Of a stretch of 64,000 nt of DNA, positions 11,310 through 21,878 are shown piece after piece; positions within the stretch are counted from its first letter, which is position 1; each line of letters opens with the position of its first letter. Below the pieces are notes generated by a model. That model saw only the letters and a program-made list of their open reading frames with translations, was not told the DNA's origin and searched no databases. The stretch is from Pristionchus mayeri (taxonomy: Eukaryota; Nematoda; Chromadorea; Rhabditida; Neodiplogasteridae): positions 8,246,001 to 8,310,000 of the forward strand of contig BTRK01000003.1 in assembly GCA_036245805.1 (NCBI GenBank), read 5' to 3'. The position numbers and the translations under genes are program-made.

Positions 11310-12112
11310 GATGCTGAATCAGATATTGTGTGTTCGATAAATATGGGTAATGGAAAAACTTGAAACTACACAAAAAATCGATGAAAATACGGTAAAAATG
11401 GAAATACGGAAAATTGGTGTAGAGCGAGCGTGCGCCTCAACTTTCCAAAGTTTCTGCACCCAGTCTAGAACGCGGCTCCGGTCTTGAACTTTGATCTTCA
11501 TTCTCCACTTAACAATTAATTTTTCTTTTTATTTTTTTTTGCAAAAATGATCGGAAAGGTGATAGATTTCATATGAGCGTCAATGTTCTAAGAGTGCCAG
11601 GTCCCTTTAAAGTGTCTTTGTGCAGGCTATTCGCGCCGCCCATCCTGCTTTCTCCGCTGCCGCGAGTCGAGTGCGAGTGAGTAGATAATTGGCACTTGCA
11701 GCATCCAATCAAGTCATGATTGCTTCAGCTAAAGAGAATTACGACAATTTCTACTTTGTGCACAATTATGTGTCAAAGTGGGAATAACATCAAATTTAAA
11801 GGCTTCCTGACAGCAAAATCGCTCGAGTCGATGGCACTTTATCTTTCATTATGCTTTCCCACCCCGTTACCATGTAAACTTTGAAAAAATTGGGTTACGA
11901 AAACTGTATTATATCCTTTGAAACAAGGTATATTAATTTTTAGGCATTCGAAGTTGACCCTACCACACAGGTGACAAGCACAATTGTGAGCGAGCAAAAT
12001 GAACTGAGAGAGCGCGCTCTCATTCGTCATTACCCGCGTCGATTCGAGCGGTTTTGCTGTCAGTCTTTCTTTAAATTGAAAACGTTGCAGTTCGCCGAAG
12101 GCACGAAGCAAA

Positions 12113-14996
12113 ATGTCGGAAAACGAAAGGAAATTCGAAGAATTGGACAAGTGAGCAATTACAGTGCATTATGTTCTTGAATAATGCATATTCCTCCTAA
12201 ATATTATATAACACTGGGTTTAACACCATTAAAATTTCAATGTTGGCTAAAACATGAATTTCAGAGTGTGTTAATTTGGCATGTATTAATTATTTTTTAT
12301 TTAAGAGAAGACGAGGAAGTTGGAGAGATGAGGAGATGAGAAGACGAGCTAGCGAGACGACGACGAACTGGCTGCCGAATGTATGAACTTTTCGACTGAA
12401 TTCGAATTACGTCTATTTCGAAAAAGATGATACATGATGTGAGGAAAATATGTTATTGATTGATATTAAGTGTCGTATAAGAAGTCATTCCCTGCAATTG
12501 TTGTGAAATATTGTCATTACAGGCATTCATCTGCGCGTGGTCGGGCATCCTCATGATGTTCGTCCTCAGCAAAATGTTTCTCGGATTCGCCCACGGCGCC
12601 GGGTTCACCAACAATCGAATGCTCAGTCGGAAAAAAATGTAAGCATGATGTGATTTATCGATTCACTTACTACTGTGTCAGTATATTGATTGTTTGAGAT
12701 ATGTTTTTTAATAAGATGCTTTCATTTTAAAAGTGTACTTTGAATCTGTAATTTATAATATTTACAAATTCCCATTGTATTCAGCACGTTCGACGAAGTC
12801 GCTCCTGGACTGCTGGGGGGATGGTACATTCTCACCCACTCGAATTCGGCGATTGAGTTTGAGACGAAAGAAGTAAGACTTGCTTTTCGCCCATAAATAC
12901 ATCTCACCTAATTTTCGAATAGAATGCTTGAATTGGCAAAAAATAATTGTTTTTGAATCGATTTCGAACTCGTCTGACGAGTCTAAATATATATTTTTGG
13001 TTTCCTTCCATAATTCCTAAAAATCGAAAAAAAAAAAATAAATGATCGTTCTGGAACAAAATTTTTTCAAAAATCATGGACCTACTGAAAGAGACACGAA
13101 ATGAGCAACGTGATAATATGTACTTTGTTCAGGAGTACCTAGGCATTATCGGGGAAAACCCTCCAGACATCCGTGATAACGTTACGGACGCCGTTGACGC
13201 TGCTTGCGCAAGCGGAGGGGAGAAGATTCTCGTGTCCCGTGAGGACCAACTCGAGCAGCTCAAGTTGGAGAGTGGAGGAGATCTTCCCTGCAAATTGGCC
13301 AAGTATGTTGTTATTTTTAGAGATAGAGAGGGGAAAAGTGTGATGTAATGAGAGTAACAACAGCATCCGACCATAGAAGACCCTGATCTGTGTCATGTCA
13401 GAAAGCCTTGATGAGAATAATTATGGAGAATTCACTAAATATTTGAGATCAATTGTATCCAGTTGTCTCGAACGGCACCTTATTACAGGATATACCTGCG
13501 GCCCAAGCAGGTTACCTCAAGCTCTCTCATAAATCAAGGCACGGTTGGTCGCCCACTCGTTTTCTACGGAATGAGAAGTAACATCAATGGATCGAGGGCA
13601 CTCTTCAAGCAGTTCCAGTTCTACCTCCTCAAATTCGTATCTCCCGACAAGGTAGGATTTTCTGCAAAACATACAAGTGCATTGACACTGTACGGATCGG
13701 GTGTGGAAATGAGGCAGCTGTGCGGCTTCGGTGGACAACCTGGTATTTGGGTGGACTGTGAATTTTTGAGGTGGTCATCATATATCATCTCTTGATGCAT
13801 TTACTACTTAATTTGAATGTGTTCCCTACGTTATCAGCTTCTCGCACTACTTAAGCTAGAGAGTGCTCCTCAATACATCGTTGCCTTGGTCACATAGATT
13901 GATAACTATATTTTGACTCTTCCATCTCTTCCCTTGTCGTTCATTTTGCACTAATGCATCTACATTAACGGGGGGGGGGGCGGACAAAACCTAAACGGAC
14001 AAAAGCTCAAAAGGTCACATCTCGCTGGGAATATGATTTTGTAACTTGGGAGTTGTTACATTGTTACCAGTATACCCTCCACTATACCATCCTGTTTAGA
14101 TCCTTTCATTAGGCGTTCATGAGTTTCACTCCTGATCAATGTATTCTTGGTCCAAAATTCTGAATTTGAGTGAAAAATCATGGATAGATAAACACCAAAT
14201 ACTGTAACCAATCGATACCTCTGTTGATGGGATGCAGTAGTTGCTGGGTTACTGGAATATCGATTGGTTACGGTACTTGGCGTTTATCTAACCAAAAATG
14301 TCCCCTCAAATTCAGAATTTTGGGCCATGAACCCCTATACGTTGATAAGGAGTGAAACTCATGAACGCCTAGTGAAAGGATCTAAACAGGGTGGTATAGT
14401 GGAGGGTATACTGGTAACAATGTAACAACTCCCAAGTTGCAAAACACAATTCTCAGCAAGATGTGATCTTTTGAGCTTTTGTCCGTTTAGGTTTTGTCCG
14501 CCCACCCATTAACGTAGATTACCTCCAATTGAGATACCATACAAAATATTAAACTTTTATTGTTTTTTCAGCTGGATGTTAGTCATTGGTGTCAGAGTCA
14601 GGGATCAAAAGCTTGATCATCAGAACTACAGTTGAATGGGAAGCATAGAGAGGACTACGGATACGGTTTGTCATTCAAATCCCGAGTTAATCATTGAAAT
14701 GGTACAGCTGCTTCATTTATCCATCCAAATCTCAGGTATCCACCCAAATCCGCACAGATCATTTGTACCCTATTTCATTCAAATAGCTTCCCGTTTTACA
14801 GACCGAAGCTTGGCTCCGATTCGGAGTTAAAGAGGAGACGGAGGAAGTATCTACGGTGGCCCTGTCTCTCGACAAGACCGTTCTCATATGGATTCTTCTC
14901 GGAGCCGGACTTCTCTTCTCGACCGCATTCTTTCTCGGAGAGATCCTCTGGGTGCCTTGCATCAGGAAAATGTGCAGACGCCTGTCACTCGTTTAG
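12113..14996 (+). CDS. Membrane protein, possibly ionotropic glutamate receptor-like
   Basis: Exons 12113-12150, 12308-12380, 12523-12638, 12785-12872, 13133-13302, 13489-13651 and 14802-14996, all phase-compatible; the start MSENERKFEELD is the first ATG of the chain. Exon 3 is a hydrophobic segment (AFICAWSGILMMFVLSKMFL). Exons 4-6 are a soluble stretch (GLLGGWYILTHSNSAIEFE; ENPPDIRDNVTDAVDAACAS; GRPLVFYGMRSNINGSRALF). The last exon ends in TVLIWILLGAGLLFSTAFFL then GEILW and a short basic tail, like the M4 helix plus GE motif of ionotropic glutamate-type receptors. The whole would be about 280 residues, far shorter than a full receptor, so it may be a truncated paralogue or an unrelated two-pass protein. 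A tiny extra exon near 14571 could not be fitted in frame. A 552-bp foldback occupies the last intron. Confidence 0.5.
13963..14514. repeat. 552-bp foldback element with TA target duplication
   Basis: Two arms of about 260 bp form a near-perfect inverted repeat with a loop of some 20-30 bp near 14225-14245. The left end is CATTAACGGGGGGGGG then CGGACAAAACCTAAACGGAC; the right end mirrors it and finishes CCCATTAACG. Both ends are flanked by TA (13961-13962, 14515-14516), as expected for a Tc1/mariner-type non-autonomous element. No open frame. It lies in the last intron of the membrane-protein gene. Confidence 0.82.
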
Positions 14997-15352
14997 AAAC
15001 ATTTCTCCTTATGTGGGGATGTCTAATTCGCTCACGTCATTTCGTATACTTCTCATTCCGTTCTCTTCCATTCCCCATTCATCCACTCATTTGTCTTCTC
15101 ATTCATTATTTTTCTCGGTCTTCTTCACTTGTAATTGCATTATTACCGTGTTTTTTTTCCAATAATGCCGGTTATTCTTGAATTTGTCTCTCTTATAAAC
15201 TTTCCGGTATTTGAAGATTGCCCCATCCTTTTCACTAACCCTTTATTTGAATAAATTTCTGTTCGAACTATAAATTTTTTTCGTACTTGTGTATGCACGA
15301 CTGTCTCCGTATAGTTGAAGTCAATGTAAATAAACCATGAAGTTGCACAACC

Positions 15353-15358
15353 TTTATT
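15353..15358 (-). terminator. Poly(A) signal AATAAA of the peptide mini-gene
   Basis: AATAAA on the minus strand 54 bp beyond the stop codon at 15412, in the right position to end the peptide precursor transcript. Confidence 0.7.
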
Positions 15359-15411
15359 CAGAGTACAAACAGATATTGAGACATGGGGTATTGCATCCAG
15401 TTGATGGTCAG

Positions 15412-15705
15412 TTAGCCAAAACGGTCTGAATCTCTATCTCTCTTTGCGCGGACCTGCAATAGACACACATTAAATTTTAAAATAACGCATGTGTTTTTGA
15501 TCGCATCGTTCACCAGTATGCGAAGTATAACAATTAGCTAATAATATGAAGTGATTCATTAAAAAGTAATGTAATTATGGTATGTCGATATGATAAATTA
15601 TTCGAAAGCAATAAAATAACAATTTAACTATACCTGAACTTCAGGAGTGGCATAGGCAACAGCGAAGGCAAGGGCGATCATCATCAGAATGGAAAGAAGC
15701 TTCAT
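15412..15705 (-). CDS. Secreted peptide precursor, RFamide-like
   Basis: Two exons, 15705-15634 and 15453-15412, joined by a clean GT-AG intron in phase 0, encode 37 residues. The first 19-20 (MKLLSILMMIALAFAVAYA) are a textbook signal peptide. The remainder contains VRAKR, a dibasic Lys-Arg cleavage site, then DRDSDRFG and the stop. A terminal Gly after Arg-Phe is the substrate for C-terminal amidation, so the predicted product is an eight-residue-minus-Gly peptide ending Arg-Phe-amide, like nematode FLP neuropeptides. A TATA box lies 40 bp upstream of the ATG and AATAAA lies 54 bp past the stop, so the whole transcription unit is visible. Ordinary FLP precursors are longer and hold several copies; this one would hold a single copy. 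The function is inferred; it could be another class of small secreted peptide. Confidence 0.7.
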
Positions 15706-15743
15706 GATTGGGATACTACCTGTCTCCGCCCCCCTTCTTTACC

Positions 15744-15750
15744 CTTATAT
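15744..15750 (-). promoter_or_regulatory. TATA box of the peptide mini-gene
   Basis: Minus-strand ATATAAG in the context gcatataagggtaaag, about 40 bp upstream of the start codon at 15705. The transcript leader would be very short, as is common for small secreted-peptide genes. Confidence 0.6.
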
Positions 15751-15759
15751 GCTAGCGGT

Positions 15760-16739
15760 ATTCGATGTTCCCCAAACCGCTTCTACGCGCGTCTCTCCAT
15801 TGCGCGCGTTCTCTCGCAAAGATTTGATTGGATGTGCGACCTTGCGCTAGAATGCGATGGTCAGTTTCACTTTCGCCTATTTGTGACTTCTCCAAATGAG
15901 TCACAAAGGAGGATAGGAGCGATATGAGGAGAGCATCTCTAATTCAGTCGAATTCGGTAAATATTTGGCCGCAAAGCTCGCACAGCTGCCGATTTTTCGA
16001 ATCAAAAGGTCAATGGATTCATATGGAACCACGATACGAGCTCCGAGCACATTTGAAACTGGAATGATTTCTGATGAACACTTTTATTCGAGTCTGGGCT
16101 GGTCTATATGTGGCTAAATTCAAACTCGTAAAGATAGCGGTAAATAGATGCCATTCGCTCCTTCGTAATCGACAGTTAGGCGAAAACCATAGAAGGTGCA
16201 ACCCTCACGCTTGATCATTTGGGAAAACAATATAAGATCAGGGGTTCTCTTCTTGTTTCTTAATATTTTGAGCGGAGAGGTAAACGAATTAAAAATATCT
16301 CCGAACGTAGTAAGAAGTGGCACATACAGTGTAACCGGGACGGTGGACTTAATATTAGGGCCAAAATAACAAGAGATTGGAATAATCAGGCCAATTTGCT
16401 GCAAAATATCTGTTTGGCCTGACACGCAAAGCGGAAAGTGGGAGAGACTGCAAGAGAGCGCATAGATGGATACAGGTGGGGAGCGTATGACGTTTGCTCT
16501 CCAATCATTCTGACCCCCTTTTTCCTTCCTCAAATTGCATTACTTGTTTTTTTTCTTTTTTTTTCGGTATACATGATAGCATAGAATAATTAGAAAACCA
16601 GTCTCACGGTAAGTGAGTGACACGCTCAATGATTTTGCTGTTCATTCTTCGGCGTGCAGTTTTAAAGAGTTATCCTGACTGAACTCCCCTTCAAGAGGTC
16701 GTTAATAAAGAAAAAGTTAATCCTTAGATCCTAAAATCG
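15760..16739. other. No supported gene
   Basis: Holds a 137-codon minus-strand open frame (16120-16533) without any family motif or convincing splice context, and a poly-pyrimidine/T run near 16545-16565. Nothing else is supported. Confidence 0.5.
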
Positions 16740-16740
16740 A

Positions 16741-16820
16741 GCACATTCGAAGAATGTGTCTCGTAGCGCAGCTAGTGCGTATTGCTTTACGTTTTGCAAG
16801 TTGTTGGTTGATGCCTGCTA
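16741..16820 (+). repeat. tRNA-derived SINE-like head, plus orientation
   Basis: Contains TAGCGCAGCTAGTGCG, close to a polymerase III A box in a tRNA D-arm, and some 30 bp later GGTTGATGCC, a weak B box. The same sequence in opposite orientation lies at 17081-17150 inside the tandem repeat, with a better B box (GGTTCGAAC). It is not a functional tRNA gene: no acceptor stem of normal length is seen. Confidence 0.45.
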
Positions 16821-17059
16821 AAATAAAAAATTTTTGCAGATTTTAGTAGCCTTTTTGAGATCTTCTTTTTGAGATCATGATCTTCTTTCTCCTCACATAA
16901 TAATTATCCATTGATTTCAAAAAAAAATGTATCCTTTGGAAAACAGTAAATGTATCCTTTGGAAAACAGTTTTGTTTAAAATTATGATACATGAACAAAA
17001 CAGGGACTTCCATCACTTGCATCCAAATGCATTAGAATAAAGAAATAAAAACTTGAAAA

Positions 17060-17150
17060 ATCTACAAAAAGCTATTTTAGTAGGTAGCGTTCGAACCAAC
17101 AACATGCAAAACTTAAAGCAATCGCACAACCAGCGCTACTAGACATATTC
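17060..17150 (-). repeat. tRNA-derived SINE-like head, minus orientation (repeated in every tandem unit)
   Basis: On the minus strand, TAGTAGCGCTGGTTGTGCGA (A-box-like) is followed about 30 bp later by GGTTCGAACGCTACC (B-box-like). GTAGCG and CGCTAC could pair. A tail with AT-rich and duplicated 'gtatcctttggaaaacagt' sequence extends to about 16830. Equivalent copies lie 1,439, 2,878 and 4,317 bp further on. With the plus-oriented head at 16741 it forms an inverted pair. Confidence 0.5.
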
Positions 17151-17561
17151 TTCGAATGTGCTCTATATCGTTCGCTATTCTGAAATCCGCGCCTGCAGAG
17201 TTTACGTGGTAAACATTAAGGTCATTTTAGGATCTAAGGAAGCAATTTTCGCAACTTTTTAGAACGGTTCTGGGATCTCACTAGTGGTCCGTTGGAGCCT
17301 GTAAATACGAATATAGCTGACAACGAGTAGTACTTTTGCGGTTCCCTTGTAAAGTGCAGAACAATATTAGCATTGACCGGTTATCTTAAATCTTGACACG
17401 TTTTAAGTTTTAAAGCAAGTTTGGTTGTGTTTCACGAATGGAATATCTGGGTTGGAATCTCTGATGTGGAGTTTCTCCATCGCCGCACTCGTGAATAACT
17501 AGCATAACAAAACGTCATTTCCCTAAAATCTGAGAAATGTCATACACATACACTACATACA

Positions 17562-17595
17562 CTACATACATACATACATACATACATACATACAC
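17562..17595. repeat. (TACA)n microsatellite at the truncated pol end
   Basis: About eight tetranucleotide units mark the point where pol is cut. The same run recurs at 19001, 20440 and 21879, one per tandem unit. Confidence 0.85.
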
Positions 17596-18253
17596 TGGGA
17601 CACGTCCTCCTTCCAATACCCTTCTGTCAACCACATTCTCGCTACCGTATCCGCCTTCTTCTCCTTCACTACATAAGCACATGCATTCTTAGTGAACAGA
17701 TCAACCACAGTCAAAATATATCTCCCTCCTCGTACTCCCTTCTCCATCACTATCAAATCCACTCCAACTATCTCCATCGGCCTCGTAACTATTCTCGGCT
17801 TCAGTGGAGGTATGAACTTCTTCTGTGCATTCACGAGAGTGCATTTCTCGCACTTATTCACCCAAGAAGGAATATCTCTCAGCATCGTTCCCCAATACAC
17901 CTCCTTCCTCATCATTTCGAACAATCTCTTTGCTCCCATGTGTCCTACCAACGGATTTTCATGCACATCCATTACCAATTTCTTCCTCACTCCTTCTGGC
18001 ACATACAATCTCTCTTCGTGATCTTCTCCGATAATATTGAGCAAACCCTCTCTCACAGTGCAATCTTCCCTCGCAATTTTCTTATTCGTCTGGGGTATCG
18101 TGTATTCATCTCCCTCCCTCGATCCACCTTTCTCAATCCTTTCTACCATCACTCTCGCCCACTCATCTTTATCCTGCTCCTTCTTCCATTCCTCCAATAT
18201 TTTCTCTTTCTTTTCCTTCTCCTCTCTTTCTCTCTTCTCATTCTGATCTCTTT
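17562..18253 (-). pseudogene. gypsy integrase fragment, tandem copy 1
   Basis: Open frame holding the tail of the RNase H-integrase linker, the H2C2 zinc finger (HENPLVGHMGAKRLF ... CEKC) and the first strand of the integrase core (EIVGVDLIVMEKG, first catalytic Asp). It ends after GYWKEDVSQ in a tail translated from the (TACA)n repeat. The other two catalytic residues are absent, so it cannot integrate DNA. Confidence 0.8.
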
Positions 18254-19000
18254 CAAAAATTTTTTAAAATTTTTGCAGATTTTAGTAGCCTTTTTGAGAT
18301 CTTCTTTTTGAGATCATGATCTTCTTTCTCCTCACATAATAATTATCCATTGATTTCAAAAAAAAATGTATCCTTTGGAAAACAGTAAATGTATCCTTTG
18401 GAAAACAGTTTTGTTTAAAATTATGATACATGAACAAAACAGGGACTTCCATCACTTGCATCCAAATGCATTAGAATAAAGAAATAAAAACTTGAAAAAT
18501 CTACAAAAAGCTATTTTAGTAGGTAGCGTTCGAACCAACAACATGCAAAACTTAAAGCAATCGCACAACCAGCGCTACTAGACATATTCTTCGAATGTGC
18601 TCTATATCGTTCGCTATTCTGAAATCCGCGCCTGCAGAGTTTACGTGGTAAACATTAAGGTCATTTTAGGATCTAAGGAAGCAATTTTCGCAACTTTTTA
18701 GAACGGTTCTGGGATCTCACTAGTGGTCCGTTGGAGCCTGTAAATACGAATATAGCTGACAACGAGTAGTACTTTTGCGGTTCCCTTGTAAAGTGCAGAA
18801 CAATATTAGCATTGACCGGTTATCTTAAATCTTGACACGTTTTAAGTTTTAAAGCAAGTTTGGTTGTGTTTCACGAATGGAATATCTGGGTTGGAATCTC
18901 TGATGTGGAGTTTCTCCATCGCCGCACTCGTGAATAACTAGCATAACAAAACGTCATTTCCCTAAAATCTGAGAAATGTCATACACATACACTACATACA

Positions 19001-19692
19001 CTACATACATACATACATACATACATACATACACTGGGACACGTCCTCCTTCCAATACCCTTCTGTCAACCACATTCTCGCTACCGTATCCGCCTTCTTC
19101 TCCTTCACTACATAAGCACATGCATTCTTAGTGAACAGATCAACCACAGTCAAAATATATCTCCCTCCTCGTACTCCCTTCTCCATCACTATCAAATCCA
19201 CTCCAACTATCTCCATCGGCCTCGTAACTATTCTCGGCTTCAGTGGAGGTATGAACTTCTTCTGTGCATTCACGAGAGTGCATTTCTCGCACTTATTCAC
19301 CCAAGAAGGAATATCTCTCAGCATCGTTCCCCAATACACCTCCTTCCTCATCATTTCGAACAATCTCTTTGCTCCCATGTGTCCTACCAACGGATTTTCA
19401 TGCACATCCATTACCAATTTCTTCCTCACTCCTTCTGGCACATACAATCTCTCTTCGTGATCTTCTCCGATAATATTGAGCAAACCCTCTCTCACAGTGC
19501 AATCTTCCCTCGCAATTTTCTTATTCGTCTGGGGTATCGTGTATTCATCTCCCTCCCTCGATCCACCTTTCTCAATCCTTTCTACCATCACTCTCGCCCA
19601 CTCATCTTTATCCTGCTCCTTCTTCCATTCCTCCAATATTTTCTCTTTCTTTTCCTTCTCCTCTCTTTCTCTCTTCTCATTCTGATCTCTTT
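19001..19692 (-). pseudogene. gypsy integrase fragment, tandem copy 2
   Basis: Identical in translation to copy 1: H2C2 zinc finger plus the first part of the integrase core, cut at the (TACA)n run. Confidence 0.8.
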
Positions 19693-20439
19693 CAAAAATT
19701 TTTTAAAATTTTTGCAGATTTTAGTAGCCTTTTTGAGATCTTCTTTTTGAGATCATGATCTTCTTTCTCCTCACATAATAATTATCCATTGATTTCAAAA
19801 AAAAATGTATCCTTTGGAAAACAGTAAATGTATCCTTTGGAAAACAGTTTTGTTTAAAATTATGATACATGAACAAAACAGGGACTTCCATCACTTGCAT
19901 CCAAATGCATTAGAATAAAGAAATAAAAACTTGAAAAATCTACAAAAAGCTATTTTAGTAGGTAGCGTTCGAACCAACAACATGCAAAACTTAAAGCAAT
20001 CGCACAACCAGCGCTACTAGACATATTCTTCGAATGTGCTCTATATCGTTCGCTATTCTGAAATCCGCGCCTGCAGAGTTTACGTGGTAAACATTAAGGT
20101 CATTTTAGGATCTAAGGAAGCAATTTTCGCAACTTTTTAGAACGGTTCTGGGATCTCACTAGTGGTCCGTTGGAGCCTGTAAATACGAATATAGCTGACA
20201 ACGAGTAGTACTTTTGCGGTTCCCTTGTAAAGTGCAGAACAATATTAGCATTGACCGGTTATCTTAAATCTTGACACGTTTTAAGTTTTAAAGCAAGTTT
20301 GGTTGTGTTTCACGAATGGAATATCTGGGTTGGAATCTCTGATGTGGAGTTTCTCCATCGCCGCACTCGTGAATAACTAGCATAACAAAACGTCATTTCC
20401 CTAAAATCTGAGAAATGTCATACACATACACTACATACA

Positions 20440-21131
20440 CTACATACATACATACATACATACATACATACACTGGGACACGTCCTCCTTCCAATACCCT
20501 TCTGTCAACCACATTCTCGCTACCGTATCCGCCTTCTTCTCCTTCACTACATAAGCACATGCATTCTTAGTGAACAGATCAACCACAGTCAAAATATATC
20601 TCCCTCCTCGTACTCCCTTCTCCATCACTATCAAATCCACTCCAACTATCTCCATCGGCCTCGTAACTATTCTCGGCTTCAGTGGAGGTATGAACTTCTT
20701 CTGTGCATTCACGAGAGTGCATTTCTCGCACTTATTCACCCAAGAAGGAATATCTCTCAGCATCGTTCCCCAATACACCTCCTTCCTCATCATTTCGAAC
20801 AATCTCTTTGCTCCCATGTGTCCTACCAACGGATTTTCATGCACATCCATTACCAATTTCTTCCTCACTCCTTCTGGCACATACAATCTCTCTTCGTGAT
20901 CTTCTCCGATAATATTGAGCAAACCCTCTCTCACAGTGCAATCTTCCCTCGCAATTTTCTTATTCGTCTGGGGTATCGTGTATTCATCTCCCTCCCTCGA
21001 TCCACCTTTCTCAATCCTTTCTACCATCACTCTCGCCCACTCATCTTTATCCTGCTCCTTCTTCCATTCCTCCAATATTTTCTCTTTCTTTTCCTTCTCC
21101 TCTCTTTCTCTCTTCTCATTCTGATCTCTTT
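20440..21131 (-). pseudogene. gypsy integrase fragment, tandem copy 3
   Basis: Same translation as copies 1 and 2. The upstream junction has six A and five T instead of five A and six T, the only difference I noticed from them. Confidence 0.8.
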
Positions 21132-21878
21132 CAAAAAATTTTTAAAATTTTTGCAGATTTTAGTAGCCTTTTTGAGATCTTCTTTTTGAGATCATGATCT
21201 TCTTTCTCCTCACATAATAATTATCCATTGATTTCAAAAAAAAATGTATCCTTTGGAAAACAGTAAATGTATCCTTTGGAAAACAGTTTTGTTTAAAATT
21301 ATGATACATGAACAAAACAGGGACTTCCATCACTTGCATCCAAATGCATTAGAATAAAGAAATAAAAACTTGAAAAATCTACAAAAAGCTATTTTAGTAG
21401 GTAGCGTTCGAACCAACAACATGCAAAACTTAAAGCAATCGCACAACCAGCGCTACTAGACATATTCTTCGAATGTGCTCTATATCGTTCGCTATTCTGA
21501 AATCCGCGCCTGCAGAGTTTACGTGGTAAACATTAAGGTCATTTTAGGATCTAAGGAAGCAATTTTCGCAACTTTTTAGAACGGTTCTGGGATCTCACTA
21601 GTGGTCCGTTGGAGCCTGTAAATACGAATATAGCTGACAACGAGTAGTACTTTTGCGGTTCCCTTGTAAAGTGCAGAACAATATTAGCATTGACCGGTTA
21701 TCTTAAATCTTGACACGTTTTAAGTTTTAAAGCAAGTTTGGTTGTGTTTCACGAATGGAATATCTGGGTTGGAATCTCTGATGTGGAGTTTCTCCATCGC
21801 CGCACTCGTGAATAACTAGCATAACAAAACGTCATTTCCCTAAAATCTGAGAAATGTCATACACATACACTACATACA

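Noticed and set aside
16120..16533. 137-codon minus-strand frame
   Set aside because: No recognisable domain, and composition matches non-coding surroundings.
17060..17150. A genuine tRNA gene
   Set aside because: A-box and B-box-like motifs exist, but no proper acceptor stem, anticodon arm or CCA-proximal structure could be folded.
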